This document shows, in pieces, positions 48,276-60,285 of a stretch of 64,000 bases of DNA (positions within the stretch are counted from its first letter, which is position 1; the number at the start of each line of letters is the position of its first letter). The DNA comes from Todiramphus chloris collaris (taxonomy: Eukaryota > Chordata > Aves > Coraciiformes > Alcedinidae). A program made the position numbers and the translations under genes. Under the pieces are notes generated by a model, which saw only the letters and a program-made list of their open reading frames with translations, had not been told where the DNA came from and made no database searches. The stretch is taken from NCBI GenBank assembly GCA_025345505.1, contig JANVCC010000076.1, forward strand, positions 13,222,057-13,286,056, read 5' to 3'.

Positions 48276-49783
48276 GATATTTGCTTGTTCTTCTGCCCTT
48301 TTTGAGGGTGTTAGCCACATATGAGAAACTCTAGTAACTCTTAAAGTACGAGCTGGAACTTGAGAGAAGCTAAAACTGAATTATTCCTCCTTCCATTAGC
48401 TGAGAAGAAAATACTCAGGTCTTGTATCTGAGCACTAAAGCATGGAGCTTTGTACTTTTTGGGGAAATAGTATTTGAGTAAAGTCTGTCTCCCTTCAGAT
48501 ATAAATTAACTGGAAGTTAACTAATGAACCCATGGAACATAATTCTATTCAGACAGTATATAAAGTAACTGCATTTAGTAATAAAAAATACTGTGTAAAT
48601 ATCCCCAACAAATAACCAAGGTATGAAAATCTCTTTCCTTTAGTTTAAATATTACTTTGTATTGTCTTAGTTCACTCCCACTCTCTCCAAAGCTTTCACT
48701 TGTATCTCCAGCAAACAGCCAGAATCAATGTGCACTGTAATATCATCAGATCTGTACTTCCCAACACAGAAACTTAATGGTGACCTGGCATGATTATAGT
48801 GGTAGTAAGAGATTAGCATGCTTCACAGTTGTGCAATTCATGTCTTTCATGATTTATTTTGCCCTAATCCTACAAAATGCTGTGCCATATTTGTACACAA
48901 TTACTGAATGACTGGAAGGCAACAAGTTCAGTCACACTTAACTGCCATTTTGGAGTTCATTTAGTTCCCTGGAAATTTAATAAGGGTAGGTACATATCTC
49001 CTTTGACTTAAGGGTTAATTATCTATCAAGAGAGAAATTATGAGTGTATTTGTTTTAGTTTTTCTTTGAGGGTATTACAGATTGTTAATTATTCTGTAAT
49101 ACTACCATTTTCTGTCACTTTATTGAAATAGTGACCCTATTTCAATTATCCTTATAAGTGTAGAGTTTTAGATGAGCTCTTTCACTGACTGACTTTTCTC
49201 AACAATCTGTAAAAATCCTACTAGTTCTCCCAGCTTTGACAGTTTATGCAACAATCATGGCAAACCCACAAGGTCAGATATAATTCTTTGGAAACAAGGC
49301 CAGGAACATCTCTTTAAATTGCCTTCTAGGAGCCTACAGAGAAACATCATGTCCTCATACCAAATGTTCCAATTAGATAGAACTTGATTTCCAAGGCTCT
49401 GGTTGCAAATCACCACAATTTGTGGGCTGAGGTGTGGAAAGCCTAAATCTGATTCCAGGACCAGATGTTTTTTCCACATAGTTTTAGCAGACTACTGATT
49501 TTTAAACTTCAAATGTAAGCCAGAAATGTAATATATATGAGAGTGAAGGGGGAGGAGAACTCCCTCAAAACCATACATAGAAAGGTAGCTGGGCTTGATG
49601 ACATTGAAATAGTGAACCAAATACACAATTAAATGGGATTAATCAAGATTTATTCATTGAACCTGTTTCTTTATTGAAGTCACCACTGGTATATTAGGAA
49701 AGAATTTGGGCCTGTAGGTTATTGTATGCACTGCCATTTTGGGAAGTTATCTAAGAATTGAGGTGCAACCACATGCATTTGAG

Positions 49784-49949
49784 ATTTTTTTGTGTGTTTT
49801 TTGGTGGTGTGGTGGTTTGGTTTGTTTTTGTTTGGGTTTTTTGTTTTGTTTTGTGTGGGTTTGTTTATTTGTTGGGGTTTTTTTTTGTGTGTGTTTTTGT
49901 TGTTATTGTTGTTTTGTTTTCTTTTGGTTTGGGTTTGGTTTTGTTTTTC
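49784..49949 (+). repeat. T/G-rich low-complexity tract
   Basis: About 165 bp almost devoid of A and C on the + strand, made of TTTTG, GGTTT and TGTG units. The three long open frames over it (Phe/Val/Cys/Gly-rich on +, Asn/Lys/Gln/Thr-rich on -) are composition artefacts. Confidence 0.9.
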
Positions 49950-52900
49950 CATGCTGTGATAACTTGTGACTAAGACAAAATGTGTTCCTTAACATCACTG
50001 ATTGTTTTATAAAAACAATAATAAGCTAGGTATTGCTTTCATCCATCTAATTTATATCTGTGTATAACATGCTTTTCCTGTTGAGGAGTAGATTATATGG
50101 CTGCTAAAATTCTATGCTGAGGAAACCGCTGAATCAATGTTTGGGAGAATAAGGGTCAAGGAGCGGGCAAATTTAAATTAATTTGTTGAGGGAGAGGGTA
50201 GATACAGGGAATGAACAGAATTATTACCTTTTCCCTCCAGAAAGCTACTATTTTTTCAAACAGCATGATGCATGCTTTGACTTCCCACGTATGGGTTCTA
50301 GTAAAACAGAAAAGAAACCCATACAGTTGTCTTTCACAATACAGAATTAATCTTTGGGACTTCCCAGTTATGACAAGAATGTATATTTGTTTCTTTGGAA
50401 GGAACTAAATAGATAATCCTGTGAATGAAGCTTCTGTGAGTATAGTAGAATAAAACCAGGTTTGGTTTAGGTGGATGTAGAAACATGAACACCTTCCAGT
50501 CAAGAGTGGGGTTAATTTTTTTTTTTTTTCCCAGTGTAATTTCTACGACTGGTTAAAGAAACCTACGTCAGTTTCAGATACAGGGAATCTGGAATTCAGT
50601 GGCTTATGTGTCTCAGTGTAGTAAAACACATGTGGAACACTGAGCTTGTCTATAGGCACTGCAAACATTTGACTGGTAGGATGGGTAGCTTGTTCATGCA
50701 AACCACAATACCAGGTGGCACCTGCAGACAATGACATTGACACTTGTGTAGGGGCAGGTGAAAACATTTACTACATTTTGCACTCATACATATATACTAC
50801 CCTGTGCATAAAAAAATTTAAAAAGTTACCTCTCCCAAGGTCGATTCCCACTCTCTGTTAGTACAGCTGTGTCTTTTTACAAGCCAGTCTTTAGTGCCTT
50901 GATTGGTTGTATTTTTAAAAGGCAAACACTACTCCCTTTGGAAGCTGTTTCGTAATCAATAGACTTCATTACAGTCAATGTTTTCCCTTACTTTGTTCGC
51001 TTTATTAATCCTAGATGACTCTTGTTATCTCTCAAGAATCTAATCCCTAACTCTCCTTGGATCACTGCTGTCCCCCAGCCCCCACCCTTACCCCACATAC
51101 TCTGGAGATGCTACACGATGCCTCCTAGCAAAAACTTTCAGGAATTAACTTCTCTTTGCACTGTTGAGCAAAGACTGCGCACTTAATGATTCATTTGATA
51201 TACCTGCCAAAACTTTTCCTTAATGGCTTTGCTTCCTATTCTCTTTTATTACCTTGTCCCATTAAGAACAAAATTAGAACTAATTTTATTTCAAATATTT
51301 GGGAAAACAGAATGGGGCACAGGACTGTGAGAGAATGCAATAAACATACAGTTGTGAAGGATGTTAGATTTTCAATTGCCTTCCTAAACAGAACTTAAAA
51401 GCTCTTTGAGATGAGAGGGATATACACGTTAATCTGATGCAATATAGTGGAATACCAATTAACCTTTTTCTTTTATATTAATTATTTGCATAAATCAATG
51501 TAACGGGTCCTTTGACAAGGAAAAGATTAACAGGAGATGATTCCGCACCAGTGTGAAGTTAGATATTTTCATTTTTTTCCTAAGATTTCAGTAAACAGAG
51601 TATGGTATGCAGGGACTAGTTCAGCCTGATATGTCTCCATTTATGAAAGGTCCTTCAAAGGAAAATCCTGATGTAGTTTGACATAAAAATGCTGTCAGGA
51701 AGAAGCACGTAAAGCAATTTACTTTCCAATTAGAATATATTTATTACTTACATGGGACAAAATATTTGCAGAAACATGTTGAAACTCTTGTTCTTTCTCT
51801 AACTTGCCTTAAAATCATATCTCAGTATAATCTTATTCATGGCTTATTTTTTCTAGTAGTATTTTTTCAGTTCATTTAAATGAGTATCCATTACATCTGT
51901 TCTGGTGGCAAGAAAGAGTTCTATGGTAGAGTACAGCTCAGAACAGAAACTGAAATGCTTGGGTGTTCACCAAGATGGAACAAATTATTGTCATCTTTTT
52001 ATTTTGAAGTTAAAATGAGAATATTGAACCCTGTGAGAAGTGTATAAGAAAATTAAAAAGCAGATGTCATTCATTCTACTAGCTTCTGATCAGGTCAGAA
52101 AAAGGCATAAGCTATTAGTTGGCTGGTAGATTAGGACAAAAAAAAACCAGCAAATGAACCTGAACAGATATTGATGATGTCTGAAACATAGTATAGTTAC
52201 AGCAGACCTATCATGATACTGTTCCAGAAAAGGGCAAGCAAGCAGTTGTCTTATTTAGCACTGCCAAACAGGGCCAAAGCCTTTAAACTCTGAATCTTTA
52301 AAGCAGAGTTTACAGTTTTTGACATAATAGGAGTAATTGGAACTCTTTATATTGTTGCAAAAGCAAAATTTAATATTACAGTGGAATTAAAATAAACTCT
52401 CCATGCTCTCTCTGTATCTTGAAGTGCTTTTAGCCCTGGATCTCAAAGGATGAGCAGTACAGGATTCTACCTGCACAGTACAGTGCCCTCAGGTTATGAA
52501 TATATAGTAAGAACCACACCTATTTCATGCTTTACTGTTTTCTCAATGAAAAAGATAAAATTCTATGAGCCTAACTATATCAGTGTGATAAGGAAAAGGG
52601 TACTATGGCTACCAAGTTTCAACTGTACTATAAACTCCCAATATTTCCTGCTAATTTCAAAGTTTCCCTCTCACTTAGAAATATGAATAAGCCTCGTCTT
52701 GCTCAGCTGTTTGCTGATTGCTTCATTGGGCAGGAAAGTAAAATAGTTAAAATATGCTCTTAATGTCAGATTTCATGCTTAGGCCATTATTACAAAAAGT
52801 CAGTGTTAAATTTTCCTTCAAAGACCAATCTGCCCCTCAGTGACTGAAACCAAAGAGAAGTCAGTCAAGATCCTGTAGTAAGCTGTGCGCATTAATCCTA

Positions 52901-54220
52901 TTCATAAGCTTGTGTAAAATATGATTCAGTATGTATGCTCCTATGAAAGACATGATTAATTGTGTGCAAAGCCTTCACCCTGAAATTTGAACACTGCTGT
53001 GTGATGGAGGAATGAGCATTTTATCTCACTGTGAGCTAATGATTTATGTAGAGCCTAGTGAAGCATCTGTTTAAGGACAGCAGATGACCACAGCTCATAC
53101 AGCCATGGGTTATTAGTGTTTCTGAGGAGGTAGAAGCAGTTTATACTCCAAAGAAGAATTCAAACTGTTTTGCAAATAAATAAAACTGGTACTACTTTGA
53201 GGTAGGTATCCCTTTTTTCCTAATGGAGCACGATGGGAGAATTTGAGCTTTTGAAAGGGAGAAGAAAACAAAAGAAGTGCAGAGATTGGGAGGGAGAAGT
53301 ATTTATGCCCAAACTGGGATTCTGCTTGCTGATGGCAAACTTTAAGGCAAAAATGTTACAACACGTTGGAATGAATTATGTCTTTGAAAAACATCATATA
53401 ACAGCTTTACAGCTCAGTACCACAATGTAAGAGAATTCCCTGGAATATGATCCAAAACTCTTTGTGTGACTTGGATGGGGCTTTTTTAGTACCCTTGGTT
53501 TACCTGCCTATGTTGTGTATGTTTGGGATTGATAATGAATAGTTTATTCTTTACCCAAACTTTTCATATAAGGTGTCTTCAGAGTGAGTGTAGCAGACAC
53601 AATTATACTGTGGGAGAACAATTCTGTTCTTGAGAGAACAAAAATATGTTCTTCATATCTGATTTGGAAAAACTAGGAAAGATTGGAAGCGGATGTATTT
53701 GTTTGGTTTTGTTTGTTTTCAACTTCAGTTTGATACCACAAATAAGAAGTGCTACTTTAGCCAGGCTTTTATTTTTTTCAGACTCTTCCCTTACAGGTAA
53801 TCTGTAAGTGTGAGTTCCAGAAGGCACAGTTATAGTTTATTTCTTCTTAGCACAGACGTTGGACTGTCATGCAAGCCTCCTAGAAACTGATCACTTCTCT
53901 AAGGTTTGTACTACTTCTAGAATGCATTTATTAAGGTCCAAAAGGAGTAAGGCACTCAGCTGCAAGCTACTTCTGTAACGTACCTCCTCTAGACCACTCT
54001 GACAACCTCAATTTCAGCTGTATCTTTATATGTCTTATTACACCACTCTGACAGTAAAAGAGGAGAATATGAGTCTGTGCATCCACTAGGAGTTGGGGCT
54101 CCAAGATTTGTATCAATGTAAGACAAAGAAGGCATATTGCTGTGAGAGGGCAAAGCAGCAGGAGCTGCTGTCATGGTTAAAAAGAAGTTATATACTCCTA
54201 CCAGTGCTAGCTGCAAGAGA

Positions 54221-54270
54221 GAGGCAAGCCGGTAAAAAGTGCAAAGAGGCAAGCAGTAAAAAGTGGAAAG
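54221..54270 (+). repeat. 25-bp tandem duplication
   Basis: GAGGCAAGCCGGTAAAAAGT at 54221 is repeated at 54246 as GAGGCAAGCAGTAAAAAGTG, with small differences. It is a two-copy local duplication. Confidence 0.75.
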
Positions 54271-54371
54271 AAGACATGCACCTGACACAGGAATTTCTGC
54301 CAGCAGCACAATGTGGTTTTCCAGTGTATTCAGGAAGTTTGAGCAGCATGCACTCTCTAAGGTAGCAGCTA

Positions 54372-54397
54372 CTGTTGGTTCTGTCTTTCAGGTGAGT
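54372..54397 (+). promoter_or_regulatory. Candidate recursive splice site (zero-length exon)
   Basis: TGTTGGTTCTGTCTTTCAG is a good 3' splice site and its AG (54390-54391) abuts GTGAGT (54392-54397), the optimal 5' splice site. A pyrimidine tract ending CAG followed directly by GTRAGT is the recursive-splicing signature described in long introns of flies and vertebrates. No host gene is identified, so function is inferred from the motif alone. Confidence 0.3.
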
Positions 54398-54668
54398 CAA
54401 AGCAGGAAAAGTCAGTATTTGAGTCTCTGTAGCCAAATTGTAGATTTGCCATGACCTACTGTACTTTTTCTGCTTTTAAGGTAAATGCTGAACTCCAGAG
54501 AAATTTCTTTTTGATAAATTTTGCCTTGCTCCAAATAGGATATTGAATATTCATAGGACTATTTTTAAAAGCAGTGTTAATTTGGAAATTCCTGCCTTGA
54601 AAAAACAGTCATAATTTGTTCCTTGCTCTCTCAATTACTTACCACTTTTTGGCTTTTACACCCTTCCT

Positions 54669-54686
54669 CCCCCCCCGCCCCCCCCC
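54669..54686 (+). repeat. C-run
   Basis: Eighteen bases of C with a single G at 54677. It can form an i-motif, or a G-quadruplex on the other strand. It is complementary to the G-run at 55016-55027. Confidence 0.9.
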
Positions 54687-55007
54687 GTTAGATGTCTAAG
54701 CTGACAAGAGTATGCACATTAAACATTGTGATTCTGATTTTTGACAGTTAAATCATATACAGCTAATATTTTGGCAAATATTTGGGTTTGACAATTCAGT
54801 AGGTATTACCCTGGTCTAATTTGTGTGTTAATTGCATCAATTTTTAGACAGAAACATCAAGAAGTTAAAAGAGTTTTGTAAGCTCTGCACGGCAGAAGAA
54901 AACTGAAGATGTCTTTCACAGTCAGCAAACTTGGTAGTCAAGTTGGAGAAAATCCCCCAAGGAAATGTAATGCAAAGGGTTAATCAAAAAGACTACAAAA
55001 ACTACTT

Positions 55008-55040
55008 GGGGGTGTGGGGGGGGGGGGTCGAGGGACAGGG
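55008..55040 (+). repeat. G-run and quadruplex-capable motif
   Basis: A G5 run, TGT, a G12 run, TCGA, GGG, ACA and GGG lie in sequence. This meets the usual four-run rule for an intramolecular G-quadruplex on the + strand. Confidence 0.9.
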
Positions 55041-55302
55041 TGCAAGCTACAAACCCACCATGAACTGCAAGTAATAAAGAAAATTCGTCAGTTTTCCATA
55101 TAATTCTGGGCTTCTTTCTGTTCTTCTCATGATAAATCTGTTACATTTAGTTTTATCAAGGTGAAAATTTGGGGGATTTTTCATTTAATTTCCCAGGAAA
55201 TTAAATTGTATTGGAGAGTTCACAATAGTTCTGAGGTTGTTAAAATGGCTTTCAAAGTGGAAAACTGGCTAGAATTTTTCTCATATAGGAAAAAGATGAA
55301 AA

Positions 55303-55325
55303 AGAGACCATTTAAAATGGTCTCT
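55303..55325. repeat. Perfect 23-bp palindrome
   Basis: AGAGACCATTT, a central A, then AAATGGTCTCT: 11-bp arms with a one-base centre. No flanking element is recognised. Confidence 0.75.
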
Positions 55326-57883
55326 GCTACAAGCACATTTTAAAACTGTAAAGAACTAGGTAGACCCTGGAACCAAGAAAGAAAATGGACAAGTTTGAAA
55401 GATGGAAGATTCCTGTTCTCCACCTCTCAATTGTGGAGAAATTTCCTTGTGGGATAAGGGAGTAGAAAGGACTTACGCAGTATTTCAGGTCCCATATAAT
55501 ATTGTAAAGTAAAGCAGAAAATGTTAGTAATAATGAGACCTGGCAAAATCCTGCTTTGGATCACAGACCATATTCTGTGTTATGGGATATACTTACATAG
55601 GGCTAGCTAAATAATCACCCCGCCTTGCCAAGACACAGTTATCAAGTAGCAGATGCAGTACTAGAAATTACATAAAGAGTAATTAAGTTTATGTAAGGGT
55701 GAGAAATGCAGCATGCAGAATGTGTGCAGCAGCTGCTAATTGATGCAGTTGTGTAGGAGAGTGGTCTGAGGGATGGCTGTGTAGTCATTTTTCCATTAGG
55801 TTACCCTTTGGAGAAGATGTTTTGGATGGATTTGTGTGCTGTACCATATCTTTGGACACGTGTTACAACAAATTCTACAGGGAATATGGTTACTGTAGGA
55901 GAACTAATATTTTTTTACTTATCTTCATAATGTACTGTAAGATTTTGATCTTTAATCATCAAAGATAATCCTAGTAGTGCTTAAGATTCTGAGCACAAGC
56001 AAGGAAAATTGATTTACCGCACACTTTGAAAACAGGAGAAAATTATGGTTATGATATATGCTGTTGCAGGATGCTATAGTATAAGTTCTTATGGGTCCTT
56101 CAAAAACCCAAACACAGAGCATTTTTTTGGTATCCCTAATGTTAAAAGATTTAAAGGTTGCAGTGCTGCTGTATAGTTAGTCCCAAGTATAAACTGCAAC
56201 TTCCTCAATCCAGTACACAAAACCAGAGTCTTTAATCATGCCTTTAGGCCTTGTATCAGAACAGGTGCTGACAAAGTCAGTTTTTTCAAGTCTGATCTGA
56301 CATCTTCATTTGGAAAGTCTGCCTCATTCATATTCTGAGAAAATCATGGTTACTTCATATACTATGCTAGTGTCTATTTTTATCAGTTCAGTAATATAAT
56401 GTACTGGCATCAATATATGTAGTTGAGGATTAGCAACAGCAAGGTAGAGGCCTGTGAGGCAGACTTTATTCCTACATCTTACTGCATACGCCAGAACATT
56501 TCCTACAATTTTTACAATGACATTTTTCTGGAGAGAAGGTGGTAGAAGAAAATGTCTAAGTTTGTATTTAAATTTACAAGTGCATAAGATGCAGTTATTA
56601 AAAATGTTTAGTAGCAATAGCCAGCTTTTATACAACTTGTCAAATCTAAGCTGTGCTATCTCTAACTCATCCTCCCCACTCCCCCTTCTCTCCCTGGAGC
56701 CTAGCTACCTGTTTAGTCTTGCTTGGGACAGGTTTTTCTGTTGGAGCTGCAACTTTAACCACTTCCACTGAGACTGAGTGTATCAGTGAGGGGGTTTTTC
56801 TTGAATCCTGCTGCTTTCTATTCTGTAGAGGGCACTTTGCATCTGGAGTGGGTCAGAGAAGCTGTAATACTTGGCTGCTGTATGTGTAGTCAAAAGAAAA
56901 GGAATTTGCTGGTAACAGTGTCTGAAATGTGTTAATTGAAGACAATAAATGGATAATCAAGGAATCCACGAAGGTAAGCGATTGTGGAAGCTTGTTAATG
57001 TGTAGGAAATAACAAGTCATGTAACATAAATGTTACACTCAGTAGCAGTGAGGGTAAAGCCTTATGGAGTTCATTTGAGAAGATTTAGCCACTTGCAGAA
57101 ACACGAATAAATTTGTATACAGTACAAAAAATGCACTAGAATTCTGCACTTAACACTTAAAAGCTCAGTCACACCTGAAATCTGTTTAGTATCGCTCAGT
57201 CATGGTGACCTAATAGTATTTCTAAGTCATGAAGATCTGTGGAGGAACATTTTTTTAGCAAAAAGAAATATGTACATAACACGGGTCTGAAATATAGCTA
57301 ATTGTGTTCTTAATATATAGGGAATAAGATCGAAGAAATACTGCTGTCTTAAATTATATAGCCCAGAAGAAAGGAAAATAAGCATGGGATAAAGCAGGAT
57401 CTAAAGCGCACAACCACTACTATTGCTTCTATATAAATACGAGAAGATAGGTGTGGGTTAATGGAAACATCACAATGTAACTGTGAAGACAGCTGCTTAA
57501 CTGTTGTTAAATCTACTGAAGATTTTAAGGTAAAGAAATGTTTAAAGGAAAGGAGAAAGGAAGATATTGTCCAAGTAAACCAGTCCCACCATATGTGTAA
57601 AAGAAAGAAAGAAAACGGGATTTTTATAGTTTCACATTTTAAAGAAGTATTACAGGTTAGAGTACCAGGTCTCTTGTATTGACTGTATAACTGTTAGGCA
57701 CAAAACACAATTAACCAAATAGCTATCAGAACATAATTTCAGTCTCTGCTGTTAAATGTGATTAAGTATGTTGAAGGGCAGCTCAAAACTCATTTTCACC
57801 AGTATTAATAAGACCTTATAGAACATAGTAATAGAAACAATGCTGGACAAAGGGATGTCCTACACACTTTATCCCAGGAAAGA

Positions 57884-59143
57884 ATCATAGAATCATAGGA
57901 TGGCTAGGGCTGGAAGGGACCTCCAAAGGTCATCTAGTCCAGCCCCCATGCAGTGAGCAGGGATACCCTCAACTAGACCAGGCTGCTCAGAGCCTTGTCC
58001 ATCCTCACCTCAAATATCTCCAGGGATGGGGCCTCAACCACCTACCTGGATAGCCTATTCCATTGTTCTACCACCCTCAATGTAAAGAACTTCTTCCTGA
58101 TACCCAATCTAAATCTACTCTTCTCTAATTTAAACACATTATCCCTCGTCCTTTCACTACAGGCCCTCGTAACCAGCCCCTCTCCAGCCTTCCTGTAGTC
58201 CCTCTTCAGGTGCTGAAAGGTCGCTAGTAGGTCTCCCCAGAGCCTTCTTGTCTCCAGGCTGAACAACCCCAGCTCCCTCAGTCTGTCCTCTTAGGAGAGG
58301 TGTTCCAGCCCTCTGATCATCTTTGTGGCCCTCCTCTGGACCCACTCGATCAGGTCCATGTCTTTCCTGTGTTGAGGGCTCCAGAACAGGATACAGTACT
58401 CCAGGTGAGGTCTCACAAGAGCAGAGTAGAGAGGCAAAATCTCCTCCCTCAATCTGCTGGCCACACTTCTCTTGATGCAGCCCAGGATGCAATTGGCTTT
58501 CTGGGCTGCAAGCACACACTGTTGGCTCACATCCAGCTTCTCATCCACCAAAACCCCCAAGTCCTTTTCCACAGAGCTCTCTTCCAGCACCTCGTCTCCC
58601 AGCCTGTAGTGATAGTGAGGGTTGTTCCGACCCAGGTGCAGGACCCTGCACTTAGTCTTGTTGAGCCTCATGAGGTTCATCTACGCCCACCTCTCCAGCT
58701 TATCCATGTCCCTCTGGATGACATCCCATCCCTCCAGCCTGTCGACAGCACCACTCAGCTTGCTGTCATCTGCAAACTTGCTGATGGTGCACTCGATCCT
58801 GCTGTCAATATCATTGGTGAAAATATTAAACAGCCCAGGTCCCAGTACAGACCCCTGAGGGACACCACTTGTCACTCATCTCCATCTGGACATTGAGCCA
58901 TTGACTGCTACCCTCTGGATGTGACCATCCAGCCAATTTCTTATCCACTGAACAGTGCACCCATCAAATCCATATCTCTCCAACTTGGTGATCTTCCCAG
59001 GCACAGGGGTGAGGCTGACAGGGCGATAGTTTTCAGGGTCCTCCTTTCTACCCTTTTTAAAAATGGGTGTAATGTGTCCCTTCTTCCAGTCCCCAGGGAC
59101 TTCACCTGACTTTTCAAATATTATGGCAAGTGGCTTGGCCAGT
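57884..59143 (-). mobile_element. CR1 LINE with internal deletion, 5'-truncated
   Basis: A minus-strand CR1 of about 1.26 kb. From its 5' side (high coordinates) it carries the RT fingers ([24 protein letters not shown]), then jumps to [20 protein letters not shown], then motif B ([17 protein letters not shown]) and motif C (FADDSKL) at 58681-58875. The thumb follows at 58291-58680 ([20 protein letters not shown]) and the C-terminal end at 58042-58266. The region normally between VPGK and KLERxGFDG, which holds QHGF and the motif A aspartate block (F.KAFD), is absent, and the join near 58985-58993 appears in frame. A stop lies near 58876-58880 and another after 58291. The 3' end is GAATCATAGAATCATAGGAT on the plus strand. 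Confidence 0.95.
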
Positions 59144-59785
59144 CAGTGCTGGAATGCAGTGTTTTCCTTTTCTACCGTTGGCCTCTGTGTTTGACTGAAT
59201 TTTGCAAAAACAATAGTGTAGTAAGTTGAAGTTACAGTGAACTCTTTGCTATCCCAGCAAAAAGTTTATCTCCTCAGATAAATTGGTTGTTAACCTTAGG
59301 ATCTCTATTGAGCTCATGGTCCTTTGATAATTCTGCCTGGTAGCCACGTACTATCTCAGCTGTCAAGCTAAACCATTGCATCCATTGAAAAGGGCTAAAA
59401 TGTGTAAAAGAAAAAAAAACAAGTCAAAACCAATCCTTTCTGTAAATCCTGACTATAAATGACTTGCAGTGATAGAAGTAGAGGATCCCACGTAGAGGCA
59501 GCACTAGCTGTGTATCAGTGCAAGGTTGTGTGTACATATAAGCTAGAACAACTAAAAGTACAATAGCTGATACTGATCCTACCAAAGCTCAAGTGAGATC
59601 AGCATTAGAGCTTCTCTTCCATTACCACAGCTGCCATCCCTGAAGGTGGTCTTGTCCCATAATGAAATGACTGAATTCAGAAAGAGACAGTAGGACTACT
59701 TCTGTGTGCTGTATAATTACACTATTTCAATCACAGGACATGCTAGAGGTGCAGAAGTGTTGTAGTAAAGCTGCAGGATGAAGGC
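59144..59785. other. Unassigned spacer between two CR1 copies
   Basis: No gene or RNA gene is seen. A short A-run lies near 59410. Confidence 0.5.
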
Positions 59786-60119
59786 ATTGCTCTCTACAGC
59801 TTCCTGAAGACGGGAAGAGGAAGGGGGAGGTGCTGATCTCTTCTCCCTGGGATCCAGTGATAGAATGCGTAGGGATGGTTCAAAGCTGTGCTAGGTGAGC
59901 TTTAGACTGGAGATTAGGAAGCATGTCTTTACCAAGAGGGTGGTCAGATAGTGGAACAGGCTTCCCAAAGAGGTGGTCAATGCCCTAAGCCTGACAGTAT
60001 TTAGAAGGTGTTTAGACAATGTCCTCACTAACATACTAACTTGTTCAGCCCTGAATTGGTCAGGCAGTTGGACTAGATGATCACTGTAGGTCCCTTACAA
60101 CTGAAATAGTCTGTTCTAA
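59786..60119 (+). mobile_element. CR1 LINE 3' end (+ strand), divergent subfamily
   Basis: A plus-strand CR1 of about 330 bp: TTGCTCTCTACAGCTTCCTG, GATCTCTTCTCCCTGGGATC, then TTTAGACTGGAGATTAGGAA, GGTGGTCAGATAGTGGAACA, GGCAGTTGGACTAGATGATC and a tail of GTAGGTCCCTTACAACTGAA and CTGTTCTAA. The tail departs from the ATTCTATG form of the other copies, which suggests a different CR1 subfamily. It is 5'-truncated. Confidence 0.92.
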
Positions 60120-60285
60120 ACTGGGTAAAGAAAAGGCTGTGACTATAAAATACTGTAGATTCCATTGTCACATGCAGTGACAATCAGGGAAAATAGAAGG
60201 GAACCTGGCCCAGGTAGCAATAAGATCAAAAGATCCTCACTAAGAAGTCTAGAACAACTAGCTTTCCCATCAACAGACTTGTTTC

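Larger units (their letters stand above)
40881..57882. other. 17 kb of unassigned DNA
   Basis: No complete gene. Listed separately: (TA)n at 43755, a T-run at 44049, the (ATGGG)n array with gap at 48007, a T/G tract at 49784, a tandem duplication at 54221, a candidate recursive splice site at 54391, C- and G-runs at 54669 and 55008, and a palindrome at 55303. Frames at 42211-42489 (minus), 53989-54309 (minus) and 56324-56771 (both strands) have no recognisable domain. Confidence 0.5.

Noticed and set aside
49719-49973. Phe/Val/Cys-rich and Asn/Lys/Gln-rich frames on both strands
   Set aside because: Produced by the T/G low-complexity tract at 49784-49949; they look like membrane segments or poly-Asn only by composition.
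50832-50860. GGTCGATTCC resembling a tRNA T-loop (B box)
   Set aside because: One base short of the B-box consensus, with no A box or cloverleaf around it.
53989-54436. Overlapping minus-strand frames of 82-106 codons with leucine-rich segments
   Set aside because: They run over a local tandem duplication and low-constraint DNA in competing frames, with no recognisable domain or splice context.
58300-58896. A 198-codon plus-strand frame
   Set aside because: It is antisense to the CR1 reverse transcriptase; the minus-strand frame carries the conserved motifs.
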